Made by a program: the position numbers and the translations under genes. This document shows, one piece after another, positions 27,196 through 36,296 of a DNA stretch of 64,000 nucleotides. The stretch is from contig CAJTER010000005.1 in NCBI GenBank assembly GCA_910575405.1, positions 1 through 64,000 on the forward strand, in the 5' to 3' direction. The notes under the pieces were generated by a model. The model made no database searches. It was not told the origin of the DNA and saw nothing but the letters and a program-made list of their open reading frames with translations. The stretch comes from Clostridia bacterium (GTDB lineage: Bacteria; Bacillota; Clostridia; Peptostreptococcales; Anaerovoracaceae). The first letter of the stretch is position 1. Every line of letters begins with the position of its first letter.

Positions 27196-27862
27196 AGGGC
27201 TTTTTATAACTGCTACAGGAACAGATGCAGGAAAGACATTTGTAACAGCGCTCCTGAGCAAAAAATTGAGACAGGCAGGTGTAAACGCAGGTTATTACAA
27301 AGCTGCACTAAGCGGTGCAGAGCGAAGAGGTGACCGCCTGATTCCGGGAGATGCCGAATATGTAAAGTGCATTGCAGGAATTGATACGCCGCTTGAGAAT
27401 ATGGTTTCCTATATATATGAAGCTGCTGTTTCCCCGCATCTGGCCTCAGAGCTTGAGGGAAATCCGGTGGAGCTTGAAAAGGTGTTGACTGATTACAGGG
27501 CCGTTTCTTCCATGCACGACTACATAACAGTGGAAGGAAGCGGCGGCATCCTGTGCCCTATCCGGCGAAATACCTATATGCTGGAGGATTTGATAAAAGC
27601 CATGGGCATTGGTATCGTCATTGTTGCACCGGCAGGACTGGGAACCATCAACGACACGCTCTTGACAATCGAATATGCAAAGGGCCGGGAAATTCCCGTA
27701 AAAGGCGTAATCCTCAACTGGTTTCATCCTGGGGACAGGATGGAAGAAGACAACCGAAGTTTTATCGAAGGTTACACAGGCATTCCCATTCTTGCATGCA
27801 TCAAAGAGGGAGCAGAGGAGATGGAAGCAGAGACGGAACTACTGCTGAATTTGTACGAATAA
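27188..27862 (+). CDS. bioD: Dethiobiotin synthetase
   Basis: The 224-residue ATP-dependent enzyme closes the ureido ring of dethiobiotin. It has the P-loop ATGTDAGKTF (residues 8-17), the substrate lysine region YYKAALSG, and VEGSGGILCPIRRN. It is coupled to bioB through an 8-bp overlap (the start lies inside the end of bioB). Confidence 0.94.
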   Translation: MAKGLFITATGTDAGKTFVTALLSKKLRQAGVNAGYYKAALSGAERRGDRLIPGDAEYVKCIAGIDTPLENMVSYIYEAAVSPHLASELEGNPVELEKVLTDYRAVSSMHDYITVEGSGGILCPIRRNTYMLEDLIKAMGIGIVIVAPAGLGTINDTLLTIEYAKGREIPVKGVILNWFHPGDRMEEDNRSFIEGYTGIPILACIKEGAEEMEAETELLLNLYE

Positions 27863-27969
27863 GGCCATGAATGGCACGCCTGAGAAAAACGCGTGTAGAT
27901 GTCGGGAGAATCTTTACACAGGAAAAAGGCAGCGTTTAGAGCTGCTGGAGGGATAAGGAGAATTCAAGA

Positions 27970-29289
27970 ATGAAGCAATATATTTGGCATCCGTGTACCC
28001 AGATGAAGGACCATGAAGAATTTCCATTAGTGATGGCAGACCGGGCTGAAGGTATCTATATTTACGATGAAACGGGAAATGCTTACATGGATATCATCAG
28101 CTCATGGTGGTGCAATCTGTTAGGCCATGGGAACCTGCGGATCAAGGAAGCAGTAAAACAGCAGCTTGACAAAATGGAGCACGTCATGTTCGCAGGCTTT
28201 ACCCACAGACCGGCAGAAGAGCTGTGCCAAAGACTTGCAGGACTTTTACCGACAGGCCTTGAGAAGTTTTTCTTTGTAGATAACGGCTCCACATCAGTCG
28301 AAGTTGCCATGAAAATGAGCTTCCAATATCATCACCAGACAGGAGCGCCCGAAAAACAGAAATTCATGACACTGGCAAACGGCTATCACGGAGAAACCTT
28401 AGGCGTTCTTTCCATGGGTGGAATGGACTTTTATGCACAGATGTACAAGCCGCTTCTCCTGGATGCCATTCACGTAGAAGGGCCGGACTGCTACCAGTGT
28501 CCATACGGGCTTGATCGCGATACCTGCAGGGGAGAATGCATCGAAATGGCGGAAAACGCTTTTAAAGAGCACGGCCATGAGACAACCGCTTTTCTCTTTG
28601 AACCCATGTTTCAGGGGGCTGCCGGAATGCGGATTTACTCGCCGGAGTACATCAAAAAATTGAGAAAGCTATGCGATGTCTATAATGTGAATCTCATTGC
28701 CGATGAAATTGCGGCAGGTTACGGGCGGACGGGGCGGCTCTTTGCCTGCGAGCACGCAGGGATAACACCGGACTTTATGTGCCTTTCCAAGGGACTGACG
28801 GGCGGTTTTCTGCCAATGGCTCTGACCGTAACTACGGACAAAATTTATGAAGCCTTTTATGCGGACTTTAACGACAAAAAAGCGTTTGTACACAGCACCA
28901 CCTACAGTGGAAATCCTATGGCCTGCACTGCAGCAATCGAAGTACTGAACATCTTAGAAGAGGAACAGATCCTGGAACATACAGAAAAGGAATATCTGAA
29001 TAAAATACTGCGGCAGGCTCTGGGAGCCCACAAAAATGTGGGTGAAATCAGAAGCATCGGTCTGATTAATGCCATAGAACTGGCGGAAGACAGGAGCACA
29101 AAGAAAGCCTTTGACCCAGAAAATCGCATTGGCTATCAGATTTATAAGGAGGCTATGAAACGCGGGCTGCTCCTGCGCCCCATGGGGGATGTGCCGTACT
29201 TTAATCCGCCACTGAATCTTACCCGCCAGGAAGCGGACAAAGCGGTGGACATCTGCACTCAGAGCATTGAAGCAGTGCTGGGGCGATAA
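27970..29289 (+). CDS. bioA: Adenosylmethionine-8-amino-7-oxononanoate aminotransferase
   Basis: The 439-residue PLP enzyme makes 7,8-diaminopelargonate using SAM as amino donor. It has the BioA-specific N-terminus WHPCTQMKDHE, SSWWCNLLGHGN, and the PLP lysine in CLSKGLTGGFLPM; LIADEIAAGYGRTG precedes it. It lies 107 bp after bioD with AAGGAG. No bioF, bioC, bioH or bioW is near, so the early steps must be encoded elsewhere, or the cell salvages an intermediate. Confidence 0.94.
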   Translation: MKQYIWHPCTQMKDHEEFPLVMADRAEGIYIYDETGNAYMDIISSWWCNLLGHGNLRIKEAVKQQLDKMEHVMFAGFTHRPAEELCQRLAGLLPTGLEKFFFVDNGSTSVEVAMKMSFQYHHQTGAPEKQKFMTLANGYHGETLGVLSMGGMDFYAQMYKPLLLDAIHVEGPDCYQCPYGLDRDTCRGECIEMAENAFKEHGHETTAFLFEPMFQGAAGMRIYSPEYIKKLRKLCDVYNVNLIADEIAAGYGRTGRLFACEHAGITPDFMCLSKGLTGGFLPMALTVTTDKIYEAFYADFNDKKAFVHSTTYSGNPMACTAAIEVLNILEEEQILEHTEKEYLNKILRQALGAHKNVGEIRSIGLINAIELAEDRSTKKAFDPENRIGYQIYKEAMKRGLLLRPMGDVPYFNPPLNLTRQEADKAVDICTQSIEAVLGR

Positions 29290-29463
29290 AGGGATTAAAA
29301 GCAGCATAAGAAAAAACGATACGAAAAGAAAGACTCTGCAGTGCAGCCGACTGCGCAGTGAACTTACAAATATCACGGACGCAATGCTCGGAGTTTCGTT
29401 AAAGGCTCTGACTAAAAATGAAATTGTTTGAAAAAGATAATTGGAATTTTTGCGGCAGCCCTC

Positions 29464-29491
29464 TTGACAATTTTATCAAGGGGCCTATAAT
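29464..29491 (+). promoter_or_regulatory. Promoter of the riboflavin operon
   Basis: TTGACA (29464-29469), 16-bp spacer, TATAAT (29486-29491), about 75 bp before the aptamer. Confidence 0.88.
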
Positions 29492-29565
29492 AGAAAAGGA
29501 AGCAGAAGAAGAAACGCTTTTTATCAAAAGACTTCTGCCTACACAAGAGAACAAACAAATAACAT

Positions 29566-29677
29566 GTCTTCGGGGTTTGGTGAAATTCCATACCGGCGGT
29601 ACAGCCCGCGAGCGCAGGATGCGTTGAATCGGTGAGATTCCGATGCCGACAGTAAAAGTCTGGATGAGAGAAGAGCA
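29566..29677 (+). ncRNA. FMN riboswitch (RFN element)
   Basis: The highly conserved RFN blocks are present in order: GTCTTCGGGG, GGTGAAATTCC, ACCGGCGGTACAGCCCGCGAG, GGTGAGATTCCGATGCCGAC, AGTAAAAGTC, and TGGATGAGAGAAG. FMN binding would favour the terminator at 29767 and shut down ribD-ribE-ribBA-ribH. Confidence 0.96.
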
Positions 29678-29766
29678 GCAATCGCATATATGCGGCAGGA
29701 TTTTTTGAAAGGTTTGCATGAACCTTGTATCCCGCTTTACACTGCATGGTATCAATTTTTGAACGT

Positions 29767-29797
29767 AAAACTCCGGACTTTTGATTCGGAGTTTTTT
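29767..29797 (+). terminator. FMN riboswitch expression-platform terminator
   Basis: AAAACTCCG (29767-29775) and CGGAGTTTT (29787-29795) with an 11-nt loop and six T's in a row (29792-29797). It sits 90 nt after the aptamer and 95 bp before ribD. Confidence 0.9.
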
Positions 29798-29891
29798 ATG
29801 TGGGAAAACTGTATATGGAAAATATGGCAGTCTTCTGACAATGGAAATTTCCGAAGTAAGAAAGACAACAGACTTGAGGGAGGGACAGCAA

Positions 29892-30986
29892 ATGACAAAG
29901 GAAGAATATATGGCGCATGCCCTGAAGCTTGCCAAGCAGGGACGAGGGCGCACATCTCCCAATCCGGTGGTAGGCGCTGTCATCGTAAAGGACGGCAGCA
30001 TGATCGGTGAAGGGTGGCATAAAAAATGCGGTGAAAATCATGCAGAAATCAACGCTTTTGAGAATGCAGCAGAGCGGGGAAACGATGTATCCGGCGCAGA
30101 TATGTACGTGAGCCTGGAGCCGTGCTCCCATTATGGCAGGACGCCGCCCTGCGCAAAGGCCATTATTGAAAAAAAAATAAAAAAGGTATACGTGGGAATG
30201 CTGGATCCAAATCCTCTTGTAGCAGGCAGGGGTATTGGCATGATGAGGGATGCGGGAATTCAGGTAGAAACTGGAGTTCTGGAACAAGAATGCCTTCACA
30301 TCAACGAAATCTTCATCAAATTCATTACAACGAAAAAACCCTTTGTTGTCATGAAAACAGCCATGACCCTGGATGGAAAAATCGCGGCTTACACAGGCGA
30401 TTCCAAATGGGTCAGTGGAGAAGTCTCAAGAAACCTGGTACAGCAGATGAGAAACAGCCTTACCGGAATTATGGTTGGAATCGGAACCGTTCTTTCGGAC
30501 GATCCGCAGCTTACCTGTCGCCTGGAGCACGGCCGGGATCCCATCCGTATTATAGTGGACAGCCACCTGCGTATTCCTCTGGATGCGAAAGTCCTGCAAG
30601 ATGAAAATTGCATCCTTGCAGCAACAACGGAATGCGACCGGGAAAAAATGGACAGACTGAAGGAAAAGGGAATTTCCATCCTGCTGACAGAGCAGAAAGA
30701 CGGAAAAGTGAATCTCACAGAGCTCATGGAGCAGCTGGGAGAGCAAGGCATCGACAGCATCCTGTTAGAAGGGGGCGGCGGTCTCAATGAGGCAGCTCTA
30801 AAGGCAGGAATCGTTGACCGGGTAGTGAGTTTCATCGCGCCAAAACTTATCGGAGGAATGGATGCGAAGACCCCGGTTGAGGGGGAAGGCTTTGCAAAAA
30901 TGTCTCAGGCCATTTGTCTGGAAAACGTAGAAGTGAGAAGCATTGGCGGGGATGTTCTGATACAGGGGACCCCGGAAAGGAAATAG
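29892..30986 (+). CDS. ribD: Bifunctional deaminase/reductase of riboflavin synthesis
   Basis: The 364-residue enzyme starts at ATG 29892 behind GGGAGGG. The deaminase domain (1-145) has the zinc motifs HAEINAFENA and PCSHYGRTPPCAKAI. The reductase domain (about 150-364) has KTAMTLDGKIAAYTGDSKWVSGE and LLEGGGGLNEAAL. It turns the GTP-derived pyrimidine into 5-amino-6-ribitylamino-uracil phosphate. The stop is 1 bp before the ribE ATG. Confidence 0.95.
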   Translation: MTKEEYMAHALKLAKQGRGRTSPNPVVGAVIVKDGSMIGEGWHKKCGENHAEINAFENAAERGNDVSGADMYVSLEPCSHYGRTPPCAKAIIEKKIKKVYVGMLDPNPLVAGRGIGMMRDAGIQVETGVLEQECLHINEIFIKFITTKKPFVVMKTAMTLDGKIAAYTGDSKWVSGEVSRNLVQQMRNSLTGIMVGIGTVLSDDPQLTCRLEHGRDPIRIIVDSHLRIPLDAKVLQDENCILAATTECDREKMDRLKEKGISILLTEQKDGKVNLTELMEQLGEQGIDSILLEGGGGLNEAALKAGIVDRVVSFIAPKLIGGMDAKTPVEGEGFAKMSQAICLENVEVRSIGGDVLIQGTPERK

Positions 30987-30987
30987 G

Positions 30988-31629
30988 ATGTTTACAGGAA
31001 TCATAGAAGAAACAGGAACCTTACAGGAGCTGCGAGGTGGAAGCCTCCTGATCCGGGCCTCAAAAGTCTTAGAGGACGTACATCTGGGAGACAGCATTGC
31101 TGTAAACGGAGTATGCCTGACTGTAACTGCATTTGATAAAAACAGCTTTCAGGTGGATGTAATGGCGGAAACTCTGCGGCGCAGCAGCCTGGGAGTGCTG
31201 AAAAAAGGCAGCCGGGTCAATCTGGAGCGGGCTATGGCAGCAAACGGACGCTTTGGCGGCCACATTGTGAGCGGCCACATTGACGACACCGGAACCGTCA
31301 CGTCCCTCAAACGAGAGGGAAATGCAGTATGGGTAACCATTTCATGCAGCCATAAGCTGCTTCGCTACATTGTGGAAAAGGGATCCATTACGATAGACGG
31401 CATCAGTCTGACTGTAGCATCTCTCACAGGCAGCGGCTTTCAGGTTTCCATCATACCTCATACGGGCGCGGAAACGACCTTGCTTGAGAAAAAAGCAGGC
31501 GATATCGTGAATCTGGAAACGGATATTCTTGCCAAATATTTAGAGCGCCTTATGGAGCCGAAACAGGAAGAGGAAACACAGAGAGCCGGGGGAATCGACC
31601 TGAACTTCCTCATGGAAAACGGATTTTAA
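30988..31629 (+). CDS. ribE: Riboflavin synthase alpha chain
   Basis: The 213-residue protein has two homologous lumazine-binding halves. MFTGIIEETGTL opens the first; the second begins near residue 98 and includes ISGHIDDTG-like VSGHIDDTGTV and ITIDGISLTV. It dismutates two molecules of lumazine to riboflavin. Its start is one base after ribD. Confidence 0.94.
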   Translation: MFTGIIEETGTLQELRGGSLLIRASKVLEDVHLGDSIAVNGVCLTVTAFDKNSFQVDVMAETLRRSSLGVLKKGSRVNLERAMAANGRFGGHIVSGHIDDTGTVTSLKREGNAVWVTISCSHKLLRYIVEKGSITIDGISLTVASLTGSGFQVSIIPHTGAETTLLEKKAGDIVNLETDILAKYLERLMEPKQEEETQRAGGIDLNFLMENGF

Positions 31630-31732
31630 ACAGCGAGAGATTCCAAAGGTCCGGGAAGACCGGAAAGACTGCTTCAGGCAAAAAACGAAAACCAAATGAA
31701 AAGCATACAAACGGGAAAGGATGAATTGATAA

Positions 31733-32935
31733 ATGAGTGAATTTGCAACAATTGATCAAGCGTTAGAAGATTTAAGACAGGGAAAAATCATCGTATGTAC
31801 CGATGATCCAGACAGAGAAAATGAAGGCGATTTTATCTGCGCCGCGGAATTTGCCACACCGGAAAATGTCAACTTTATGGCATGCTATGGAAAAGGGCTC
31901 ATCTGTATGCCCATGAGCGGCCCTATGACTCAAAAGCTGGGACTTGGCCAGATGGTGGATAACAATACGGACAATCATGCAACCGCCTTTACCGTATCTA
32001 TTGACCATGTAGATACGACTACCGGAATTTCCGCCCACGAGCGCTCCCTTACAGCTATAAAATGTGTGGATGATAAATCCCAGCCATGCGACTTTAGAAG
32101 ACCTGGCCACATGTTTCCTCTGGAAGCAAAGGCAAAAGGCGTTTTAGAGCGGGAAGGTCACACGGAGGCGACGGTGGATCTGATGCGCCTTGCAGGCCTG
32201 AAGGAATGCGGCTTGTGCTGTGAAATCATGCGAGAAGACGGAACCATGATGCGCAAAACCGAACTGATGGAGCTGGCAAAGGAACATAACCTGACCTTCA
32301 TCACCATCAAAGATCTCATCGCTTACAGAAAGCGTCACGATAAAATCATGGAACGGGTGGTAGAAGCAAATCTGCCGACAAAATATGGAAAGTTTAAAAT
32401 CTATGGTTATATTAACAGGCTCAACGGAGAGCATCACGTTGCACTTGTAATGGGCGATGTTGCAGACGGAAAACCGGTGTTGGTGCGGGTTCACTCCGAA
32501 TGTCTCACAGGAGATGCCTTGGGAAGCTCTAAATGCGACTGTGGCGATCAGTATGATGCTGCCATGCGTATGATCGCAAAGGAAGGCCGGGGAATTCTGG
32601 TTTATCTGCGCCAGGAGGGCAGGGGAATCGGCCTTATCAACAAGCTGAAGGCCTATGCGTTGCAGGAGCAGGGAATGGATACAGTGGAAGCAAATATTGC
32701 CCTGGGCTTTAGTGCGGATCTGAGAGACTACACAGTAGGAGCACAGATACTGGAAGACCTGGGTGCAACGACCCTCCGCGTCATGACCAACAATCCGGAC
32801 AAAATCCACGGCCTGGAAAGCTACGGAATTGACGTAGTGGAACGGGTTCCTATTGAAACAAAAATCAAACCGGAAAGCGAATTTTATATGCATACAAAAA
32901 AAGAAAAAATGGGACATGTTCTCAATACCTTGTAA
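31733..32935 (+). CDS. ribBA: DHBP synthase / GTP cyclohydrolase II fusion
   Basis: The 400-residue bifunctional enzyme supplies both branch precursors. The N-terminal DHBP synthase (about 1-200) has [21 protein letters not shown] and RRPGHMFPL. The C-terminal GTP cyclohydrolase II has [15 protein letters not shown], the zinc motif [17 protein letters not shown] and MTNNPDK. AAAGGATG lies before the ATG. Confidence 0.96.
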   Translation: MSEFATIDQALEDLRQGKIIVCTDDPDRENEGDFICAAEFATPENVNFMACYGKGLICMPMSGPMTQKLGLGQMVDNNTDNHATAFTVSIDHVDTTTGISAHERSLTAIKCVDDKSQPCDFRRPGHMFPLEAKAKGVLEREGHTEATVDLMRLAGLKECGLCCEIMREDGTMMRKTELMELAKEHNLTFITIKDLIAYRKRHDKIMERVVEANLPTKYGKFKIYGYINRLNGEHHVALVMGDVADGKPVLVRVHSECLTGDALGSSKCDCGDQYDAAMRMIAKEGRGILVYLRQEGRGIGLINKLKAYALQEQGMDTVEANIALGFSADLRDYTVGAQILEDLGATTLRVMTNNPDKIHGLESYGIDVVERVPIETKIKPESEFYMHTKKEKMGHVLNTL

Positions 32936-32995
32936 AGAACGTGATAAAAACGAAATGATAAAAAAGCAGAAACGGAGATTGAAGGAGGAAAAACG

Positions 32996-33457
32996 ATGAA
33001 AATTTTAGAAGGAAAACTAATTGCGCAGGGCCTGAAGGTCGGTATTGTAGTAGGAAGATTCAACGAATTTATCGGAAGCAAACTGCTGTCCGGTGCAGTG
33101 GATACCCTCAGGCGCCACGGTGTGGAAGATGACGACATCAGCGTTGCCTGGGTACCGGGAGCTTTTGAAATCCCTCTGGCTGCAAAGAAAATGGCTCAGA
33201 GCGGAAAATACGACGCAGTCATCTGCCTGGGAGCTGTTATCCGCGGGGCAACGGCCCACTTTGAATACGTCAGTGCAGAAGTGTCCAAAGGTATCGCCTC
33301 CATTGGCCTGGAAACGGGAATTCCGGTAGCCTTTGGGGTTCTCACAGTGGATACCATCGAGCAGGCCATTGAGCGGGCAGGCACAAAGGCAGGAAACAAA
33401 GGCAGCGAATCCGCAGAAGCCATGATCGAAATGGTGAACCTGTTTAAGGAAATTTAA
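32996..33457 (+). CDS. ribH: Lumazine synthase (6,7-dimethyl-8-ribityllumazine synthase)
   Basis: The 153-residue protein condenses the products of RibD and Rib[35 protein letters not shown] and [16 protein letters not shown] match the family; [23 protein letters not shown] closes it. AAGGAGG is well placed. Last gene of the rib operon. Confidence 0.96.
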   Translation: MKILEGKLIAQGLKVGIVVGRFNEFIGSKLLSGAVDTLRRHGVEDDDISVAWVPGAFEIPLAAKKMAQSGKYDAVICLGAVIRGATAHFEYVSAEVSKGIASIGLETGIPVAFGVLTVDTIEQAIERAGTKAGNKGSESAEAMIEMVNLFKEI

Positions 33458-33492
33458 AGATTACAGGCAAATAACAGAACAAGAACAAGAAA

Positions 33493-33518
33493 AAGACCCC
33501 CTCCTGTATCGGGGTCTT
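33493..33518 (+). terminator. Terminator of the rib operon
   Basis: AAGACCCC (33493-33500) and GGGGTCTT (33511-33518) with a 10-nt loop. The T-rich part (ATTGATCTTTTT) is imperfect. Confidence 0.75.
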
Positions 33519-33636
33519 ATATTGATCTTTTTGGTCAGGTGAATCATAATGAAAGAAAGGTTTGGAAGGAAACGTTCCAATCTGACTGACATGGCAGGCA
33601 CACAAACAAACGAGTAAGAAAAAAGGAGATTAAACA

Positions 33637-34503
33637 ATGTTAAAAATAGGATGTCATTTATCTGCAGCAAAAGGATACGAACATATGGGAAGAGACGCTC
33701 TTAAAATCGGCGCCAATACGTTTGCTTTTTTTACGAGAAACCCCAGAGGAGGAAAGGCCAAAGCAATTGATGAAGAGGATGCGAAAAAGCTTCTTGCTAT
33801 GCTAGAGGAGCATGAGTTCGGCAAGTTAGTAGCACATGCGCCTTATACGCTGAATCCTTGCTCTAAGGATGAAAAAGTGCGCAATTTTGCGCATCTGGCC
33901 ATGAGCGAGGATATGGAGCGGATGGAATATACGCCGGGAAATTATTACAACTTTCATCCGGGAAGTCATGTGGGACAGGGAGTGGAAAAGGGTATTGAAC
34001 TAATCGCAGATCTGCTCAACCAGATTTTGAGCCCGCAGCAGTCCACCATTGTGCTGCTGGAGACTATGGCAGGAAAGGGCAGCGAAATCGGGGGACGCTT
34101 TGAAGAGCTGGCCGCCATCATCGACCGGGTAGAATTGAAGGAAAAAGTAGGCGTATGCCTGGACACTTGTCATGTGAGCGATGGAGGATACGATATAATC
34201 TCGGATCTGGACGGTGTCCTGGACGAATTCGATAATGTGGTGGGCCTGGAAAAGCTGAAGGCCATGCACATCAACGATAGCATGAACCCGATGGGTGCCC
34301 ACAAGGATCGCCATGCGAAAATCGGCGAAGGCCATCTGGGTGTGGAAACCATTGTAAAGGTTATCACTCATCCAAAACTGAGGGATCTGCCGTGTATTCT
34401 GGAAACGCCCAATGAGCTGGACGGCTATGCAGCGGAAATCGCTCTGCTGAGGAGTGAAGCCGAAAAGAAGGGGGAAGATCCGGCTGCCAAAACTATCCGG
34501 TGA
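33637..34503 (+). CDS. nfo: Endonuclease IV (AP endonuclease)
   Basis: The 288-residue TIM-barrel enzyme cuts DNA at abasic sites. Metal-site motifs are visible: [69 protein letters not shown] and [19 protein letters not shown] precedes the ATG. Monocistronic by position, convergent with the CDF gene 4 bp beyond its stop. Confidence 0.95.
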   Translation: MLKIGCHLSAAKGYEHMGRDALKIGANTFAFFTRNPRGGKAKAIDEEDAKKLLAMLEEHEFGKLVAHAPYTLNPCSKDEKVRNFAHLAMSEDMERMEYTPGNYYNFHPGSHVGQGVEKGIELIADLLNQILSPQQSTIVLLETMAGKGSEIGGRFEELAAIIDRVELKEKVGVCLDTCHVSDGGYDIISDLDGVLDEFDNVVGLEKLKAMHINDSMNPMGAHKDRHAKIGEGHLGVETIVKVITHPKLRDLPCILETPNELDGYAAEIALLRSEAEKKGEDPAAKTIR

Positions 34504-34507
34504 AAGG

Positions 34508-35680
34508 CTATAAACCCGTATACGCCTTATCAAAGGTAATAACAACATAATAAGAAGGATCGATTTCCTGTATTTTGGATTCGATTAAATCGCAGAGCTC
34601 ATCCTCCGTCATGGGGCATTCCGGGGTCAGGACTGCATCAAAGATAATATTGGTGTGTGTTTTTCCTGGAACAATGCGCAGGTCGTGGATGCTCTGTACA
34701 CCGGTAAGCGGTTTGATGGTCTGGATAATTTCCTTGTAAAGATGGCTGATAAGGGGATTATCCAGCTCCACAGGATCCATGTGGGCTGTGAATTCAATGC
34801 GCAGCTCTTTTTTGATGAGCTGTTCGATATTATCGATCATGTCGTGACTTTCCAGTAGATCCCCGCGAGCATCTACTTCAATATGGATGGATGCAAAAAT
34901 TTTGCCGGGTCCATAGTTGTGGATAACCAGATCATGGATTCCGATGACGCCATCCTGTGAAAGAGCGATTTTTTCGATAGACTGGACGAGTTCTCCACTA
35001 GGAGCCTCCCCTAAAAGGGGGCTGGAGGTTTCGCGAATCAGCACGATACCGGACCAGATGATAAAGAGCGCTACAAGACATCCCATATATCCGTCTAGCT
35101 GCAGACCGGAAACTTTACCGATAATGACGCTGAGCAGTACGGCGCTGGTTGCTATTACGTCATTGCGGCTGTCCGTTCCGGTGGCCATGAGCGCCAAAGA
35201 GTTGATTTTTTTCCCAAGGCAGATGTTGAACCGAGATTGCCAAATTTTAAGGATAATGGCGATGACAAGAATGATAATGGTGATATAGCTAAAAGATAGT
35301 GGATCTGGGTGAAGGACCTTGGAAAAAGAAGAGCGGAGAAGCTGCAGTCCCAGCACAATAATAAGGAGGGAGATAAAAAGTCCTGTCAGATATTCAAATC
35401 TGGCATGACCGTAAGGATGATTTTTATCTTCAGGCAGCGCTGCCAGTTTAAATCCAATTAAGGTGATAATGGAAGAGGAAGCATCTGCAAGATTGTTGAT
35501 CCCATCTGCTACAATCGCAATGCTGCCGGAAAAAAGCCCCACCAAAATTTTCATAGTGCACAAAAGCCCATTAGAAATAATTCCTACGATTCCAGCGAGT
35601 TTTCCATATCGCTCCCGAACAGCAGGATCGGTCGTATGTTCATAATCTTTGATAAACAGTTTTATTAAAAAAGTAGCCAT
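34508..35680 (-). CDS. Cation diffusion facilitator, probable Mn(II) exporter
   Basis: The 390-residue protein has about six spans followed by a long cytoplasmic domain with a second small domain, longer than the usual ~300. Metal-site motifs are ADGINNLADASSS in span 2 and GTDSRNDVIATSAV in span 5. The N/D-rich forms (NxxxD-like and DxxxD) are those of Mn or Fe exporting members rather than the HxxxD of zinc exporters. The pump would use the proton gradient. It has its own promoter on the minus strand. Confidence 0.85.
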   Translation of the reverse strand: MATFLIKLFIKDYEHTTDPAVRERYGKLAGIVGIISNGLLCTMKILVGLFSGSIAIVADGINNLADASSSIITLIGFKLAALPEDKNHPYGHARFEYLTGLFISLLIIVLGLQLLRSSFSKVLHPDPLSFSYITIIILVIAIILKIWQSRFNICLGKKINSLALMATGTDSRNDVIATSAVLLSVIIGKVSGLQLDGYMGCLVALFIIWSGIVLIRETSSPLLGEAPSGELVQSIEKIALSQDGVIGIHDLVIHNYGPGKIFASIHIEVDARGDLLESHDMIDNIEQLIKKELRIEFTAHMDPVELDNPLISHLYKEIIQTIKPLTGVQSIHDLRIVPGKTHTNIIFDAVLTPECPMTEDELCDLIESKIQEIDPSYYVVITFDKAYTGL

Positions 35681-35730
35681 AGCCGGGTATACTCCTTTTA
35701 TTCTTTCTCACTTAATATGGTAATCTGCTT

Positions 35731-35760
35731 ATTATACTCTTATGCTCCCTATTTTGTAAA
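35731..35760 (-). promoter_or_regulatory. Promoter of the CDF gene
   Basis: On the minus strand TTTACA (35755-35760), 18-bp spacer, TATAAT (35731-35736). Confidence 0.65.
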
Positions 35761-35765
35761 GGAAT

Positions 35766-35810
35766 AAAGCTGCGTGCAGAGAACTATTTCGATCTACACG
35801 CAGCTTTTTC
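35766..35810 (-). terminator. Bidirectional-looking terminator after the MCP operon
   Basis: AAAGCTGCGTG (35766-35776) and CACGCAGCTTT (35797-35807), perfect 11-bp arms with a 20-nt loop. It lies just beyond the lipoprotein gene stop on the minus strand. The T-run is better on the plus side. Confidence 0.75.
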
Positions 35811-35828
35811 AGTTAGACATTATTTCAA

Positions 35829-36296
35829 TTACTCTTCTTCTGGCGGCATTTGCACAATAAACTTACTGGCATCCCCCTTTTTCGCCTGCTCCATAGCGGC
35901 TTCCGCCAGAAGCTTAAATTTTTTCCCGGAAGAGGAAGCTCCCGTTATTGTATCAATCGCCTGTGCATCTCCTTTTGAAAGAAGATCAGCAGCATATGTG
36001 CGAGTGTACAGATTTGGGTATGTTCCGGTGATTTGTTCCATATTACGCATATAGTTCATATCCCAGGATTTAATAAAACCGCTTTCATTTTTCGCATTGT
36101 ATTCTACAGTTACAAGTTTTCCATTGCTGATACAGATGGATACAAACTCCTTCCATCCATGGGAATAGCTGGAGGCTTCTGCTGAGTAATATCCATCCTG
36201 AAGTTGACTGTCTTTATCACCGCAGCCTGCACAGCAGATGCACAAAAGAAGCGTAGTCAATAGCAGAAGTCCTGTCTTTTTCAGAGAATATTTCAT
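35829..36296 (-). CDS. FMN-binding-domain lipoprotein
   Basis: The 155-residue protein has a lipoprotein signal peptide ([26 protein letters not shown], lipobox CAGC or CICC). An FMN_bind domain follows, with [21 protein letters not shown] and the flavin motif [10 protein letters not shown]. Relatives carry FMN bound covalently to a Ser or Thr of such a motif by the transferase ApbE, which is not in the window. It is expected on the outer face of the membrane. Its ATG overlaps the chemoreceptor stop by 4 bp (ATGA), so it is translationally coupled to the receptor. Confidence 0.85.
   Translation of the reverse strand: MKYSLKKTGLLLLTTLLLCICCAGCGDKDSQLQDGYYSAEASSYSHGWKEFVSICISNGKLVTVEYNAKNESGFIKSWDMNYMRNMEQITGTYPNLYTRTYAADLLSKGDAQAIDTITGASSSGKKFKLLAEAAMEQAKKGDASKFIVQMPPEEE

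Larger units (their letters stand above)
29290..29891 (+). other. 602-bp gene-free interval: rib control region
   Basis: No gene. The first ~170 bp after bioA show no clear signal. Then come the promoter (29464-29491), the FMN riboswitch aptamer (29566-29677), its terminator (29767-29797) and the ribD ribosome binding site. A frame open from 29781 runs into ribD but is leader sequence. Confidence 0.85.

Noticed and set aside
29781-29891. N-terminal extension of RibD
   Set aside because: This open stretch starts inside the riboswitch terminator. RibD homologs start at MTKEEYM-like residues, matching ATG 29892 with GGGAGGG ahead.
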